A stretch of 64,000 nt of DNA from Pseudomonadota bacterium. GTDB taxonomy: Bacteria; Pseudomonadota; Alphaproteobacteria; Acetobacterales; Acetobacteraceae. Numbering within the stretch: position 1 is the stretch's first letter; every line of letters starts with the position of its first letter. Under the pieces are notes generated by a model. It saw only the letters and a list, made by a program, of their open reading frames with translations. It ran no database searches and was not told the DNA's origin. The stretch lies in assembly GCA_021816925.1 (NCBI GenBank), contig JAKAWQ010000014.1, positions 1-64,000 on the forward strand. The letters run 5' to 3'. Made by a program: the position numbers and the translations under genes. Shown here one piece after another: positions 17,301 to 25,710 of this stretch.

Positions 17301-18170
17301 ATGAGCGGCACTATCTACGGCACCGGCCCGGTGTGGCTCGACCCGACCGCCTGGGCCGGGCGAACCTACACGCCGGCGCTTGGCGAGGATGTCGGCACGA
17401 TCCAGGCGGCGATCGCCGCGCAGCTGGCGAGCTACTTCTCGGGCGCCGGGCTGGCGATTCCGGTCTATGTGTTCCCGGACTTCGATCTCGATACGTGGTG
17501 GGCATCGGCGGCCATCGCGTTCGTGCTCGTATCGTATCAGGGCACGCGCTTCGGCAAGCCGATGACGACCGACGCCATGGTGCAGGAGCGGCTGCTCACG
17601 TTCGAGGTGCACGTGGAGGCAAGGCAGACGGCCTGGGCGCTGAACGGCGCGGGCAGCGTCTATGCGCTCGTCGATGCGATCGAGGCGGCGCTGACCGGGT
17701 TCCGGCCGCCGGCGTGCCGGAACGCCTACTTCTCGGAAGAGCGGTTCAGCGAACAGGACCCGGAAGGCCGCGTCTGGCTCTATGACATGCGGCTCGAGGT
17801 GCCGACGCTGAAGCTCAAGACCGCGCCCGCCTATGCGCTGGCGAATCTGGTCAAGGGGCAGATGTATGCCGCGGCTCTGGCAGTGGCGAACGGCCAGCAG
17901 GTCGCAGCGGGGAGCTACACGTTCGCGAACGGCACGCTGACGCTGCCCGGGGGGCTTCCGGTGGTGGTGGGCGCGGTGAGCTCGGGCAACGGGCTCGTGC
18001 TCTACCAGGAGTTCGTGGACTGGACCTGCGACGGGACGACCGGAGTGGTGACGGCGGTTGCGGGCGGCGGCATCGGGGCAGCCGATACGGTGATGATCGC
18101 CTGGGCGCCGGCGGATACAGTGACGGCGGTTTACCCGGGCGGCGGCGCGCCGACAGAACCGACGAATTGA
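17301..18170 (+). CDS. Mu gp37-like tail protein with C-terminal extension
   Basis: Of 289 residues, the first 190 or so match the gp37 family of Mu-like phages: IQAAIAAQLASYFSGAGLAI, VYVFPDFDLDTWWAS, then AFVLVSYQGTRFGKP, ERLLTFEVHVEAR and a final strand EVPTLKLK. The last 95 residues form a Gly/Val/Ala-rich beta extension (QQVAAGSYTFANGTLTLPGG and later) that looks like an added surface domain. The gene is immediately upstream of the sheath gene, as in Mu-like tails. Confidence 0.75.
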   Translation: MSGTIYGTGPVWLDPTAWAGRTYTPALGEDVGTIQAAIAAQLASYFSGAGLAIPVYVFPDFDLDTWWASAAIAFVLVSYQGTRFGKPMTTDAMVQERLLTFEVHVEARQTAWALNGAGSVYALVDAIEAALTGFRPPACRNAYFSEERFSEQDPEGRVWLYDMRLEVPTLKLKTAPAYALANLVKGQMYAAALAVANGQQVAAGSYTFANGTLTLPGGLPVVVGAVSSGNGLVLYQEFVDWTCDGTTGVVTAVAGGGIGAADTVMIAWAPADTVTAVYPGGGAPTEPTN

Positions 18171-18226
18171 TCTCGAACGGAAGCGATTTGAGGCGGGCTG
18201 CGGCAGCGTAGCCCGAGGAGAAAAAC

Positions 18227-19804
18227 ATGCCTGCGAATTTTCTGCACGGAATCGAGGTTACCGAGGTCACGACCGGCCCGGTGCCGGTGACGGTGGTCAA
18301 CTCAGCGGTGATCGGGCTCGTGGGCTCGGCGCCGCAGTGGGCCGCGGCCTCCGGCGCGCCGGTGCCGCCCAATCCGGACACGCCGACCTTGAGCGGCTCG
18401 ACACTCGCGGACTCGCAGTTCGGCCCGCTGGTGCGCGGCTACACCATCCCGAGGGCGCTCAACGCGATCCGCGCGCAGGGCTCCGGCCAGGTGATCGTGG
18501 TCAACGTGTTCAATCCGGCGGTGCATCAGACCGTGGTCGCGGCGACGGCGTTCAGCATGCCGGCCTCCGGAACGCAGGTGGTGAACCTGAAGCAGATGGG
18601 GCTGATCGGGCCGGGGCTGCCGAACTCGGGGACGCTCGCGAGCACCGTGGTGGTGCAGAACTCGGGCAAGACCACGACCTACATCGAGAACACCGACTAC
18701 ACGGTCGATTACGTCAACGGGTTCGTCTATGCGAAGACCGGCGGCGCGATCACGCTGGGCGAGGCTCTCAGCATCGCCTACACCTATGCCGACCCGAGCA
18801 AGGTCATGGATGCCGACATCGTGGGCGCGGTGACCGGCGGCGTCTATACCGGGATGCAGGCCTTCCTCACCACGTTCCAGAGCATGGGCTTCTTCCCGAA
18901 GCTCCTGATCGCGCCCGGCTATTCGCAGGATGAGACCACGGCCTCGGCGCTCACCACGCTGGCAACGACGATCCGGGCCATGGCGTTCATCGACAGCCCG
19001 CCGGCGACGAGCGTGGCGAGCGCGATCAGCAATCGCGGCACCGCCGGCAACTCGTTCGACACTTCGAGCTACCGGGCGATCCTCTGCTTCCCGCAGGAGA
19101 TGTGGTTCGATCCGAGCATCGTGCCGACCGGGAACACGCTCAACAACCAGGGGATCGTCATCAACCAGCTCTACAACGCCAATGCCGATGCGCCCTATTC
19201 GCAGTGGGTGGCCGGCGTGACGGCGGCGCAGGATATCGCCAACGGCTACTGGTTCAGCCCGAGCAACGTGCAGGTGCAGGGCATCGTCGGGCCGGACATC
19301 CCGATGTATTCGAGCGCGTTCGATCCGTCGAGCGACACCAACAACCTGAACGCGGCCGGCATCCTGACGGTCTTCAACGGCTTCGGAACCGGGCTCCGGG
19401 TGTGGGGCAACACCTCGGCGGCCTATCCGAGCTTCACCGATCCGGCGACCTTCATTCCGATCCGGCGCACGATGGACGTGGTCGAGCAGAGCGTGCAGCT
19501 CGCCATGATGCAGTTCCTCGACCAGCCGATCACCAACGGGCTGATCAACTCGATCCTGGCGACGGTGAACGGGTTCCTCCGGACGCTGGTGCAGCGCGGC
19601 GCGCTGATCGGCGGCGTGTGCACCTACAACCCGGCGGAGAACACGGCCGTGCAGCTCGCGGCCGGGCAGCTCACCTTCGACATCAGCCTGATGCCGCCGC
19701 CGCCGGCGCAGACGATCAACTTCAACGTCTATGTCAACATCGCGCTCCTGAACACGCTGGGTCCGGTGAGCGCCGCGCAGACGCAGCCCACGGGAGCGCA
19801 GTAA
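18227..19804 (+). CDS. Contractile tail sheath protein
   Basis: The 525-aa protein opens with FLHGIEVTEVTTGPVPVTVV and contains the sheath core: GVYTGMQAFLTTFQSMGFFP, KLLIAPGYSQDE and SNVQVQGIVGPDIPMY. The C-terminal region has IPIRRTMDVVEQSVQLAM, then YNPAENTAVQLAAGQLTFDI and TINFNVYVN, the hallmarks of Mu/P2 tail sheaths. It has a strong ribosome-binding site (GAGGAGAAAAAC before ATG). It is larger than P2 sheath (about 395 aa) owing to an inserted middle domain. It defines the particle as contractile-tailed. Confidence 0.95.
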   Translation: MPANFLHGIEVTEVTTGPVPVTVVNSAVIGLVGSAPQWAAASGAPVPPNPDTPTLSGSTLADSQFGPLVRGYTIPRALNAIRAQGSGQVIVVNVFNPAVHQTVVAATAFSMPASGTQVVNLKQMGLIGPGLPNSGTLASTVVVQNSGKTTTYIENTDYTVDYVNGFVYAKTGGAITLGEALSIAYTYADPSKVMDADIVGAVTGGVYTGMQAFLTTFQSMGFFPKLLIAPGYSQDETTASALTTLATTIRAMAFIDSPPATSVASAISNRGTAGNSFDTSSYRAILCFPQEMWFDPSIVPTGNTLNNQGIVINQLYNANADAPYSQWVAGVTAAQDIANGYWFSPSNVQVQGIVGPDIPMYSSAFDPSSDTNNLNAAGILTVFNGFGTGLRVWGNTSAAYPSFTDPATFIPIRRTMDVVEQSVQLAMMQFLDQPITNGLINSILATVNGFLRTLVQRGALIGGVCTYNPAENTAVQLAAGQLTFDISLMPPPPAQTINFNVYVNIALLNTLGPVSAAQTQPTGAQ

Positions 19805-19805
19805 C

Positions 19806-20327
19806 ATGGCATCGCTGGTGATCAATTCGCTGTGGAATTGCAACGTATATCTCGACGGCACGAGCCTCCTGGGCCGCGCCGAGGAGTTCGAGGTGCCGCA
19901 GCCGAAGCGGCTGATGCAGCTCTACAAGGGCCTCGGGATGGTGAGCCGGATCGATATCCCGGTCGGGTGGGACAAGGTCGAGGCCAGCATCACGTGGGCG
20001 AGCTTCGATTCCGGCACGATCGGATCGCTGGTCAGCTCGACGGCCATGCAGCAGTTCGCCGCGATGGGCGATCTGCAGGTGCTCTCGGCGGCCGGGGAAA
20101 CGAGCGAGCTTCCGATCGTCTACAACGTGACCTGGCTCACCGTCGATCCCGGCCCGGTGCCGTTCAAGGCGCAGGAGAACATCAGCTTCAAGACGACGAT
20201 CCAGGTCTATCACATCGATCTCACGGTGGCGGGGACGCAGATCTATCTCTTCGATGCGTTCTCGAACCAGTTCATCGTGAACGGGATCGACCAGCTCGCG
20301 CAATACCGGGCGAATATCGGCGGCTGA
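19806..20327 (+). CDS. Major tail tube protein (P2 FII type)
   Basis: The 173-aa protein follows the sheath gene by 1 bp. It begins with VINSLWNCNVYLDGTSLLGRA and has VPQPKRLMQLYKGLGM. It ends in a domain with NVTWLTVDPGPVPFKAQ and IQVYHIDLTVAGTQIYLFDA. This is the P2 FII-like tube signature and length. It polymerises inside the sheath. Confidence 0.93.
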   Translation: MASLVINSLWNCNVYLDGTSLLGRAEEFEVPQPKRLMQLYKGLGMVSRIDIPVGWDKVEASITWASFDSGTIGSLVSSTAMQQFAAMGDLQVLSAAGETSELPIVYNVTWLTVDPGPVPFKAQENISFKTTIQVYHIDLTVAGTQIYLFDAFSNQFIVNGIDQLAQYRANIGG

Positions 20328-20347
20328 TTGCGAGCGGAGCGCGGCAA

Positions 20348-20698
20348 ATGAGCGAGGCGAACCGGGACCTGCTGCGCACCTTCATGCGCGACTTCGTGCC
20401 GTGGCTGGCCGTGATCCTGATCGCGATGGGCTGGGTGTGGAGCGATTCGGCCGCCATGGCGACCATCACCACGACGCAGGCGGACCACGAGCGGCGGCTG
20501 ACCGCGGCGGAGATGGCGTTCAGCGATCAGGCGCAGGAGCTTTCCGACATCAAGGCGCAGATTTCCGCGCTCTCGGTGCAGATTGCCGATCTCCGGCGGC
20601 TGATCATGGCGGCGGGGCACCCCAGCGCGTTTACCGCGCTGGGGACCCCGGCGCCGGCGATGGCGCCGAGCGTGCCATCCGCCGGGAGCGGACCGTAG
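20348..20698 (+). CDS. Single-pass membrane protein with coiled coil, phage tail region
   Basis: The 116-aa product has one transmembrane segment (WLAVILIAMGWVWS, residues about 18-33). A helical stretch of about 50 residues follows (DHERRLTAAEMAFSDQAQEL and DIKAQISALSVQIADLRRL), which would form a coiled coil, and then an Ala/Pro/Ser tail. It sits directly after the tube gene, where Mu and P2 have tail chaperone genes, but no such similarity is evident. It could be a holin-associated or membrane-anchored assembly factor. Confidence 0.7.
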   Translation: MSEANRDLLRTFMRDFVPWLAVILIAMGWVWSDSAAMATITTTQADHERRLTAAEMAFSDQAQELSDIKAQISALSVQIADLRRLIMAAGHPSAFTALGTPAPAMAPSVPSAGSGP

Positions 20699-20704
20699 GT
20701 AGCC

Positions 20705-21610
20705 ATGGCGGTCTATCCGGCAAAGGTCATCGACCGCGTCTGGGAACAGGATACGCTCACCGGCACGGGGGCTCTGTCCCTCGGCGGCAGCGCGGCGGCC
20801 GGAGGATATCTGACCTTCGCCCAGGCTCTCAGCGCCGGCGATCTCGCGAGCGGGCAGAACGTTCGTTATTGCATTCGCGACACGGTGACGTTCGTCTGGG
20901 AAACCGGGCTCGGGGCATTCACTTCCGGCACGCCGAACACGCTCTCGCGCACGATCGTGTTCCAGAGCACCAATGCCAATGCCCTGGTGAGCTTCGCCGG
21001 CAATCTCTGCGATGTGTTCATCACCAACGGCGCCCAGCGCGACAACCAGGGCATGATGCCGTTCGTCGCAGGCAATTACTACGGAACCCCAGGCACCAAT
21101 GCGCCGGCGGCGAACGCCTACACGGATATCATCTTCGCGACGCCCTTGCGCTGGCGCGGGCCGGCCGCTCCGGTCAGCCTCTCGATCTACTGCTCGACGG
21201 CGCCCACGAGCGCGGTGGCCTACGAGCTCGGCATCTACGACGGGACGCTTGGGGTGCCGGGCGCGCTGCTCTGGGATGCCGGGAGCATCAGCGTGTCAGC
21301 GGTCGGGATGCAGACGCTATCGCCCGCCTCGCCGCCCGTGATCGACGTGCCGAATGTGTATCTGGCGTGCGGAGTGCCGGGGGCAATCAACGGCATCCAG
21401 CTCTGGGCTGTCGGCACCGGCTACAACGGCGCGGAGCAATTGCTTCTCGAGAGCCAGGGATTGGCCGTCGCTCCTGCGACATCCAGCAACCCTGTCGGAT
21501 ACTACGGCACGGGAACCTACACCGGCGGCGCGCTCCCGGCGACGTTCCCGTCGCCTTCCATGGTGGGAGGCCAGGGACAGCATTCGATCCGCGTTTTCGT
21601 CGGGTTCTGA
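20705..21610 (+). CDS. Phage tail/minor structural protein, probable receptor-binding region
   Basis: The first 110 residues of this 301-aa protein (VIDRVWEQDTLTGTGALSL, FVWETGLGAFTSGTPNTLSR, then LVSFAGNLCDVFITN) are a recurrent phage module that describes virion surface proteins. The remaining 190 residues form a beta-sandwich-like domain (PLRWRGPAAPVSLSIYC, AYELGIYDGTLGVPGALL) ending SIRVFVGF. It starts a block of five tail-surface genes. The exact role is inferred. Confidence 0.65.
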   Translation: MAVYPAKVIDRVWEQDTLTGTGALSLGGSAAAGGYLTFAQALSAGDLASGQNVRYCIRDTVTFVWETGLGAFTSGTPNTLSRTIVFQSTNANALVSFAGNLCDVFITNGAQRDNQGMMPFVAGNYYGTPGTNAPAANAYTDIIFATPLRWRGPAAPVSLSIYCSTAPTSAVAYELGIYDGTLGVPGALLWDAGSISVSAVGMQTLSPASPPVIDVPNVYLACGVPGAINGIQLWAVGTGYNGAEQLLLESQGLAVAPATSSNPVGYYGTGTYTGGALPATFPSPSMVGGQGQHSIRVFVGF

Positions 21611-21631
21611 GCGCGAACGGTTCGCTGCCAG

Positions 21632-22483
21632 ATGACGGCCTTCGCACCAACCTCCGGACTGCCGGTTGCGGGGCAGCCAACGGCGGCCGGGCCAACGACC
21701 GCCAATGCCAGTGCGCGCGGCCTCGGAGCAGCGGTGGCGCGGGCAACATTGGGCGGGAGCGTTTCGGGGAGAGCGCAAGGCAGTAGCGCCGCGGTGGCGC
21801 GGCTGGCGATGGGCGGCCTCACCCCGGCGGCGCTTGACGGCGCCGGCGGGGGCACCGCCGCGGTGCGGCTCGCGGGCCATGTGAATGCGAGGACAAACGC
21901 GCACGGCAGCGCGGCCGGGCAGCTGGCAGGCACGACGGGGGCGCTCATTACGGCGGTCCTGCGCGGCCTGGGTGGTGGCGCCGGGCGGCTGGCGATGGCG
22001 AGCGCGGGCACGATATCGGCGCGGGCCAAGGGCGCCGGCAGGGCCACAGCACGGCTCGGAGGTGCCGTCTCATCGGCGGCGCGCTCGGCAGCGGGCGCCA
22101 CTGGCCGGCTTGCCGGCACGACCGGGGCGCTGGTGACCGCAGCGATGCGGGCGATCGGAACCGCGGTCGGGCGGTTCGCGATGGCCGGATCCGTCTCGAG
22201 CCCGGCGCGGGGGCAAGGCGCGGCGCGGGGACGTGCTGCGCTCTCCGGGGGCGCCTCGGCGGCTGCGAGGTCGCTGGGGGCGGCAAGCGGGCGGATGCTC
22301 GGGTCAACGGGCGCGCTCGTGCTCGGGTATTTGCGGGCGATCGCTGCGGCGTGGGGCCGGCTGACGGGCGGTGCTACGCCGCTCGGGTTCGATGCGCGCT
22401 TCTGGATGCAGCCCCCGGCAGAGGGGATGACGATGACGGGGCTCTCGGCCGCCTCCGGCGGCATGACGATGACGGGGTACTGA
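21632..22483 (+). CDS. Ala/Gly-rich protein with 62-residue internal repeats
   Basis: Of the 283 residues, most are Ala, Gly, Arg, Thr and Ser. A repeat starting G-x-LAGTTGAL begins at 21917 and again at 22103 (exact 62-codon period), with a partial third copy at 22289 (GRMLGSTGALVLG). The first 95 residues hold shorter, more degenerate GAAVARLAMGG-like units. The last 20 residues (EGMTMTGLSAAS and a second GMTMTGY) form a different short duplication. The stop overlaps the next start (TGATG). There is no known family; a fibrous or adhesive virion component is plausible. Confidence 0.65.
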   Translation: MTAFAPTSGLPVAGQPTAAGPTTANASARGLGAAVARATLGGSVSGRAQGSSAAVARLAMGGLTPAALDGAGGGTAAVRLAGHVNARTNAHGSAAGQLAGTTGALITAVLRGLGGGAGRLAMASAGTISARAKGAGRATARLGGAVSSAARSAAGATGRLAGTTGALVTAAMRAIGTAVGRFAMAGSVSSPARGQGAARGRAALSGGASAAARSLGAASGRMLGSTGALVLGYLRAIAAAWGRLTGGATPLGFDARFWMQPPAEGMTMTGLSAASGGMTMTGY

Positions 22484-22869
22484 TGGTCCAGTCGGCGACG
22501 GCGCTCCGCTCTCTCACCTCGCCGGCGGAAACCGGCGTCGTGACGGCGGATTTCGGCCGCATGCTGGCGGCCGGGGTGACGATCACGAGCGTGAACACGG
22601 TGGCGATCGGGGTCTTCCCGAACCTCTACTTTCCGGGTCAGGACGCGGCCGCGGCGAGCCGCTTGCTCGGCGCGGCGCAGATCGTGGCGAGCCCGAGCAC
22701 CGGGGCGGCCAGCGCGGCGATCGCGCAGAGGGTCGGCACATTCCTGCCGGCCGTGCGCTACGCGATCCAGATCATCGGCAATGCGAGCGACGGGTCCGTT
22801 CCGGAGCTCTGGCAATACTGGACGGCAGATTATCCCGGCATGCCGGGTGGCGCCGGACCGTCCGGCTGA
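22483..22869 (+). CDS. Small tail-region protein, unknown function
   Basis: The 128-aa product starts at ATG 22483, which overlaps the preceding stop codon. It has LRSLTSPAETGVVTADFGRM, VAIGVFPNLYFPGQDAAAAS and a second half VRYAIQIIGNASDGSVPELW. Weak beta periodicity suggests a virion component. It is co-translated with the repeat protein. I do not recognise a family. Confidence 0.65.
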   Translation: MVQSATALRSLTSPAETGVVTADFGRMLAAGVTITSVNTVAIGVFPNLYFPGQDAAAASRLLGAAQIVASPSTGAASAAIAQRVGTFLPAVRYAIQIIGNASDGSVPELWQYWTADYPGMPGGAGPSG

Positions 22870-22881
22870 TGGGGCAATGAC

Positions 22882-23739
22882 ATGGCAAAGACAGGATTTC
22901 TCGCACGCGACCTCCTGAACTGGAGCGCGGGCATGGTGGCGATGCCGGCGCTCGGCGGCCGGTTCATCGGTCTTTTCACCACCGCGCCGACGGATGCCGA
23001 TACCGGCAGCGTCGAGGTGAGCGGCGGGGCGTATGCGCGCGCGCAAGTGGCCGGGCAGCTTGCGACGAGCGCGGCGACGTCGAACAGCGCTACCCTGACC
23101 TTCTCCGCGGTGCCGGCCTGGATCAAGGCCGGCATGACGGTGCTCGATCTGACGACGCCGGCGGACATCGGCGCGGGAGTGACTGTTGCAAGCACGACAG
23201 GCACGACCGTCACGCTGAGCGCCAGCGTTACGGTCGGCCTCGGCGACAACATCACCTTCTCGACCTTCCCGGCGGCGACGAGCGAGGGGCCGGCAAGCGT
23301 CGTCTCCGGCTCGATCATTTCTTTCCCCCAGGCAACGGCAAGCTGGGGCACCGTGGTTGCGTGGGGGCTTTTCGACGCGGCGACCGCGGGCGATCTGCTC
23401 TACTGGGACTGGATCGGCAACGACCCGTGGTTCCCCTTCGACGGCACCCTGGCGTCGCCCGGCGTGCTGACCGCCTACGGCATCACGGCGGGATCGGTCC
23501 CGGCGCTGGCGAACGGCGCGAGCGTGGTGCTCACGGGACGCTTCGGCGGCACGCTGCCGACCGGGCTCAGTCCGGAGACGGTCTATACGGTCGCCCTGCT
23601 CTCGGCCGACACGTTCAATGTCGGCGTCAACACGACGGCGACCGGCGCCGGACTGGTGCGGCAGCTCACCGAGCAGCCGATCGCGATCAACGTGACGTTC
23701 TCGATTCCGAGCGGCGACCTGGCGATCTACGAGAGCTGA
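22882..23739 (+). CDS. Phage tail fibre-like protein with domain insertion
   Basis: This 285-aa protein carries, in two halves, the fold pattern of small phage fibre proteins: GRFIGLFTTAPTDADTG, VEVSGGAYARAQVAG and ATASWGTVVAWGLFDAATAG with LLYWDWIG. Between them (about residues 60-125) lies a Thr/Val-rich segment, PADIGAGVTVASTTGTTVTL, which looks like an inserted repeat strand. A C-terminal extension has GRFGGTLPTGLSPETVYTVA. It is likely surface-exposed and part of host recognition. Confidence 0.72.
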   Translation: MAKTGFLARDLLNWSAGMVAMPALGGRFIGLFTTAPTDADTGSVEVSGGAYARAQVAGQLATSAATSNSATLTFSAVPAWIKAGMTVLDLTTPADIGAGVTVASTTGTTVTLSASVTVGLGDNITFSTFPAATSEGPASVVSGSIISFPQATASWGTVVAWGLFDAATAGDLLYWDWIGNDPWFPFDGTLASPGVLTAYGITAGSVPALANGASVVLTGRFGGTLPTGLSPETVYTVALLSADTFNVGVNTTATGAGLVRQLTEQPIAINVTFSIPSGDLAIYES

Positions 23740-23753
23740 GAGGATTTCAACCG

Positions 23754-24092
23754 ATGCGCACCATGCTTGCGGCCGCGCTGGCGGTCGCACTGCTGATCCC
23801 GGCTGAAGGACTTGGGGCGCGGGCGCCGGTGCAGAGCCTGCCGCGAGGCGAAGCCGCGGCGGTGATGCCTCGAGCGCAGGCGACGGCGCAGTGCGGACCG
23901 CTCGGCGTGGTGCTCGGCGTGCTCAAGGCGCGCTTCGGCGAGCGGCTGCTCTGGTGGGGCGACGGGCCGGACGGCGTGACCATGATGGTGACGGAACGGC
24001 CGGACACGCGGACGTGGACGCTCCTGGCGGTGCATGACGGCGAGGCGTGCATGATGGGATCGGGCGGCTCGGCGAGAGCGCAAGGGTCATAA
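23754..24092 (+). CDS. Exported small protein of the lysis/membrane block
   Basis: The 112-aa product begins with a clear signal peptide (RTMLAAALAVALLIPAEGLG, residues 2-21). It continues with a Cys-containing domain: CGPLGVVLGVLKARFGERLL and a TMMVTERPDTRTWTLLAVHD strand. The spacing of Cys and the periplasmic address suggest a secreted factor. The ribosome-binding site is GAGAGGA. It lies 5 bp upstream of the ExbB-like gene and may belong to that cassette. Confidence 0.65.
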   Translation: MRTMLAAALAVALLIPAEGLGARAPVQSLPRGEAAAVMPRAQATAQCGPLGVVLGVLKARFGERLLWWGDGPDGVTMMVTERPDTRTWTLLAVHDGEACMMGSGGSARAQGS

Positions 24093-24097
24093 GGTCG

Positions 24098-24502
24098 ATG
24101 GCCGTCTTCCGCCCCCGCTTCGTCGTCATCAATGTCATGGTGGCGGCGGTTGGGATTGCGGCGTGGCGGGCCGGATTATTCGCTGCGGTGCCGGCGCTCG
24201 GCGGTAAGGAAGCCGCGATGCTGGCGGGGCTTTCTCTTTATGCGCTGGTCGGCTTCGGGGCGGCGTGGCGCGGGCGCTGGGAGACGGCGAGGCATATTGC
24301 GAACGGCGTGCCGATGTGGGCGCTCGGGTGCACCGGGCTCGGCATGCTGCTCGCGGTGAACGGGCTGCACGCGCTGACGCCGGCGGCGATGGCGGTGGTG
24401 TTCCGCGACATGGCATTCGCGATCGCGCCGAATATCGCCGGCGTTCTGCTGATGGCGTGGCTGCGCGAGGCGATCTGGTGGTGCGGTGGCGAGGAGGTCT
24501 GA
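24098..24502 (+). CDS. Multi-pass membrane protein resembling ExbB/TolQ/MotA channel subunits
   Basis: The 134-aa protein has four hydrophobic stretches at about residues 8-28, 40-58, 72-92 and 103-123. The third (WALGCTGLGMLLAVNGL) and fourth (IAPNIAGVLLMAWLREAIWW) resemble, loosely, the GLLGTVxGF and LxxTLVGxxxxLWL transmembrane helices of ExbB/TolQ/MotA stators. It is truncated relative to those families, lacking the cytoplasmic loop. The next gene has an ExbD/MotB-like anchor and overlaps by 17 nt, which strengthens the reading. Phage membrane protein is certain; channel function is inference. Confidence 0.6.
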   Translation: MAVFRPRFVVINVMVAAVGIAAWRAGLFAAVPALGGKEAAMLAGLSLYALVGFGAAWRGRWETARHIANGVPMWALGCTGLGMLLAVNGLHALTPAAMAVVFRDMAFAIAPNIAGVLLMAWLREAIWWCGGEEV

Positions 24503-25064
24503 GTCACCAGGTTTCGCCTGGGCTTTCCGTGATCTGCTGATCGCTTTGCTCGTGGTCTTCATGGCGCTTGCGGCGCTGGCGCTGGTGGCGGCTACCAAGG
24601 CAGAGAAGGCCGGCGTCACGCAGGGCGATCTCGTTTTCACGCTCTCGTGGCTGAGCGCGCCGAAGGCCGATGTCGATCTCTGGGTGAAGGCGCCGGGCGA
24701 CGCGCCGGTCGGCTTCTCGCACATGAGCGATGCGCACTGCAACCTGCTCAGGGACGATCTCGGGAGCACGCTCGACCCCCAGAGCACGGCTCAGGAGATG
24801 GTGGTCTGCCGCGGGCTGCCGAGCGGGGAGTGGATCGTCGATGCGATGCTCTACCAGGCGCACGGCGCGGCGCTCCCGGTGAAGGTTACGGCCACGGCGA
24901 TGCGGCTCGGCGCCGGCGGCGTCACGACGTTCCTGGAGCAGAGTGGACTGTTGCGACACCGGGGAGAGCAACTGACGATGTTCCGCTTCCGGTTCGCGCG
25001 CGGGCATTTCCTGCCGGGCAGCGTGAACCGTCTGCCGATGAAGCTCTACGGGATGCAGCCGTGA
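24486..25064 (+). CDS. ExbD/TolR/MotB-like membrane-anchored protein with DUF2135-like periplasmic domain
   Basis: The 192-aa product has a short cytoplasmic N-terminus and one transmembrane helix, FRDLLIALLVVFMALAAL, with Asp16 at its cytoplasmic end. That is the arrangement of the proton-accepting Asp in ExbD, TolR and MotB. The periplasmic part contains DVDLWVKAPGDAPVGF and LPSGEWIVDAMLYQAHG, which match the beta-sandwich pattern of DUF2135-type domains, not the peptidoglycan-binding OmpA domain of MotB. GTG 24486 overlaps the preceding gene by 17 nt; the stop overlaps the next GTG. Together they form a co-translated trio just upstream of the lysis genes. Confidence 0.6.
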   Translation: MARRSESPGFAWAFRDLLIALLVVFMALAALALVAATKAEKAGVTQGDLVFTLSWLSAPKADVDLWVKAPGDAPVGFSHMSDAHCNLLRDDLGSTLDPQSTAQEMVVCRGLPSGEWIVDAMLYQAHGAALPVKVTATAMRLGAGGVTTFLEQSGLLRHRGEQLTMFRFRFARGHFLPGSVNRLPMKLYGMQP

Positions 25065-25519
25065 TCGCGGCGCTGTTCGCGGCCGCGGCGCTCATGACCG
25101 GCGCTGCCTCACTGTTTGCGGCGAGACCGTGGCTCAAGGCCGGCGCCTATTGCGCGCTGGTTGTCGCGATGGGTGTGACGTGGTGGGCGAGCCTGGGGCG
25201 GCCGCGGCCGATCCTTCCGCTGCTCGGCATTCCGGCCGGCACGGTGGCGGCGTTTTCGCTCGACGAGCCGCGGGCGATCTACGTGTGGCTCATGCCGCCG
25301 GGAGCGCGGGTGCCGGTTGCGCTCGCGCTGCCATGGAACGAGCGGGACGCGGCGGCGCTGCACCGCGCGATGCGGGCATCCCAGAGGCTCGGGACGCGCG
25401 TGAAGATGCACGGCGGCCAGCGGCCGGCAGGGGCGTCCGGCACGCCGATGCTCCGACGCGATGGACCGGTGTTCTATCCGGCGCCGAACCCGCCGCTGCC
25501 GCCGAAGCAGAGGCCATAG
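25061..25519 (+). CDS. Two-pass membrane protein, third member of the ExbB/ExbD-like trio
   Basis: Translation likely begins at GTG 25061 (GTGA overlap). The 152-aa product has two helices (ALFAAAALMTGAASLFA, then AYCALVVAMGVTWWASLG). A cytoplasmic or periplasmic domain follows: AAFSLDEPRAIYVWLMPPGA, then RVPVALALPWNERDAAALHR, and a Pro-rich tail. I recognise no family. The translational coupling suggests it works with the two upstream membrane proteins. Confidence 0.6.
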   Translation: MIAALFAAAALMTGAASLFAARPWLKAGAYCALVVAMGVTWWASLGRPRPILPLLGIPAGTVAAFSLDEPRAIYVWLMPPGARVPVALALPWNERDAAALHRAMRASQRLGTRVKMHGGQRPAGASGTPMLRRDGPVFYPAPNPPLPPKQRP

Positions 25520-25526
25520 CGCAGCA

Positions 25527-25709
25527 GTGACAAGGATCGGGGTTTTCGAGGCCGTCGCCGAGGGCGGCGGTGTCAGATGCGGCGTGATGGGCGAGAACGA
25601 GGACGAGTGGCTTGCCGCGACGGATGTGCTGCCGATCGCGGAGGCGCGGCGCGTGGCGGCAAAATTGCAACGGGCAATTCACGAGGCGGAGGCCGAGGAA
25701 GGGCAGTGA
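25527..25709 (+). CDS. Very small phage protein, unknown function
   Basis: A 60-aa frame starts at GTG 25527 and ends 1 bp before the next gene. It contains an ENEDEWLAATDVLPIAEARR helix-forming stretch. The ribosome-binding site is poor. It is supported mainly by close packing and a matching reading direction. Confidence 0.4.
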   Translation: MTRIGVFEAVAEGGGVRCGVMGENEDEWLAATDVLPIAEARRVAAKLQRAIHEAEAEEGQ

Positions 25710-25710
25710 G

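Noticed and set aside
21517-23790. 757-aa minus-strand open frame
   Set aside because: It lies antisense to four plus-strand tail genes with overlapping stop-start junctions. Its Arg/Pro/Ala-rich composition is typical of high-GC frame shadows.
24098-25519. Zorya-type defence system
   Set aside because: Zorya has ZorA/ZorB stators plus cytoplasmic effectors, and ZorB has a peptidoglycan-binding domain. Here the domain is DUF2135-like and no nuclease or helicase gene is adjacent.
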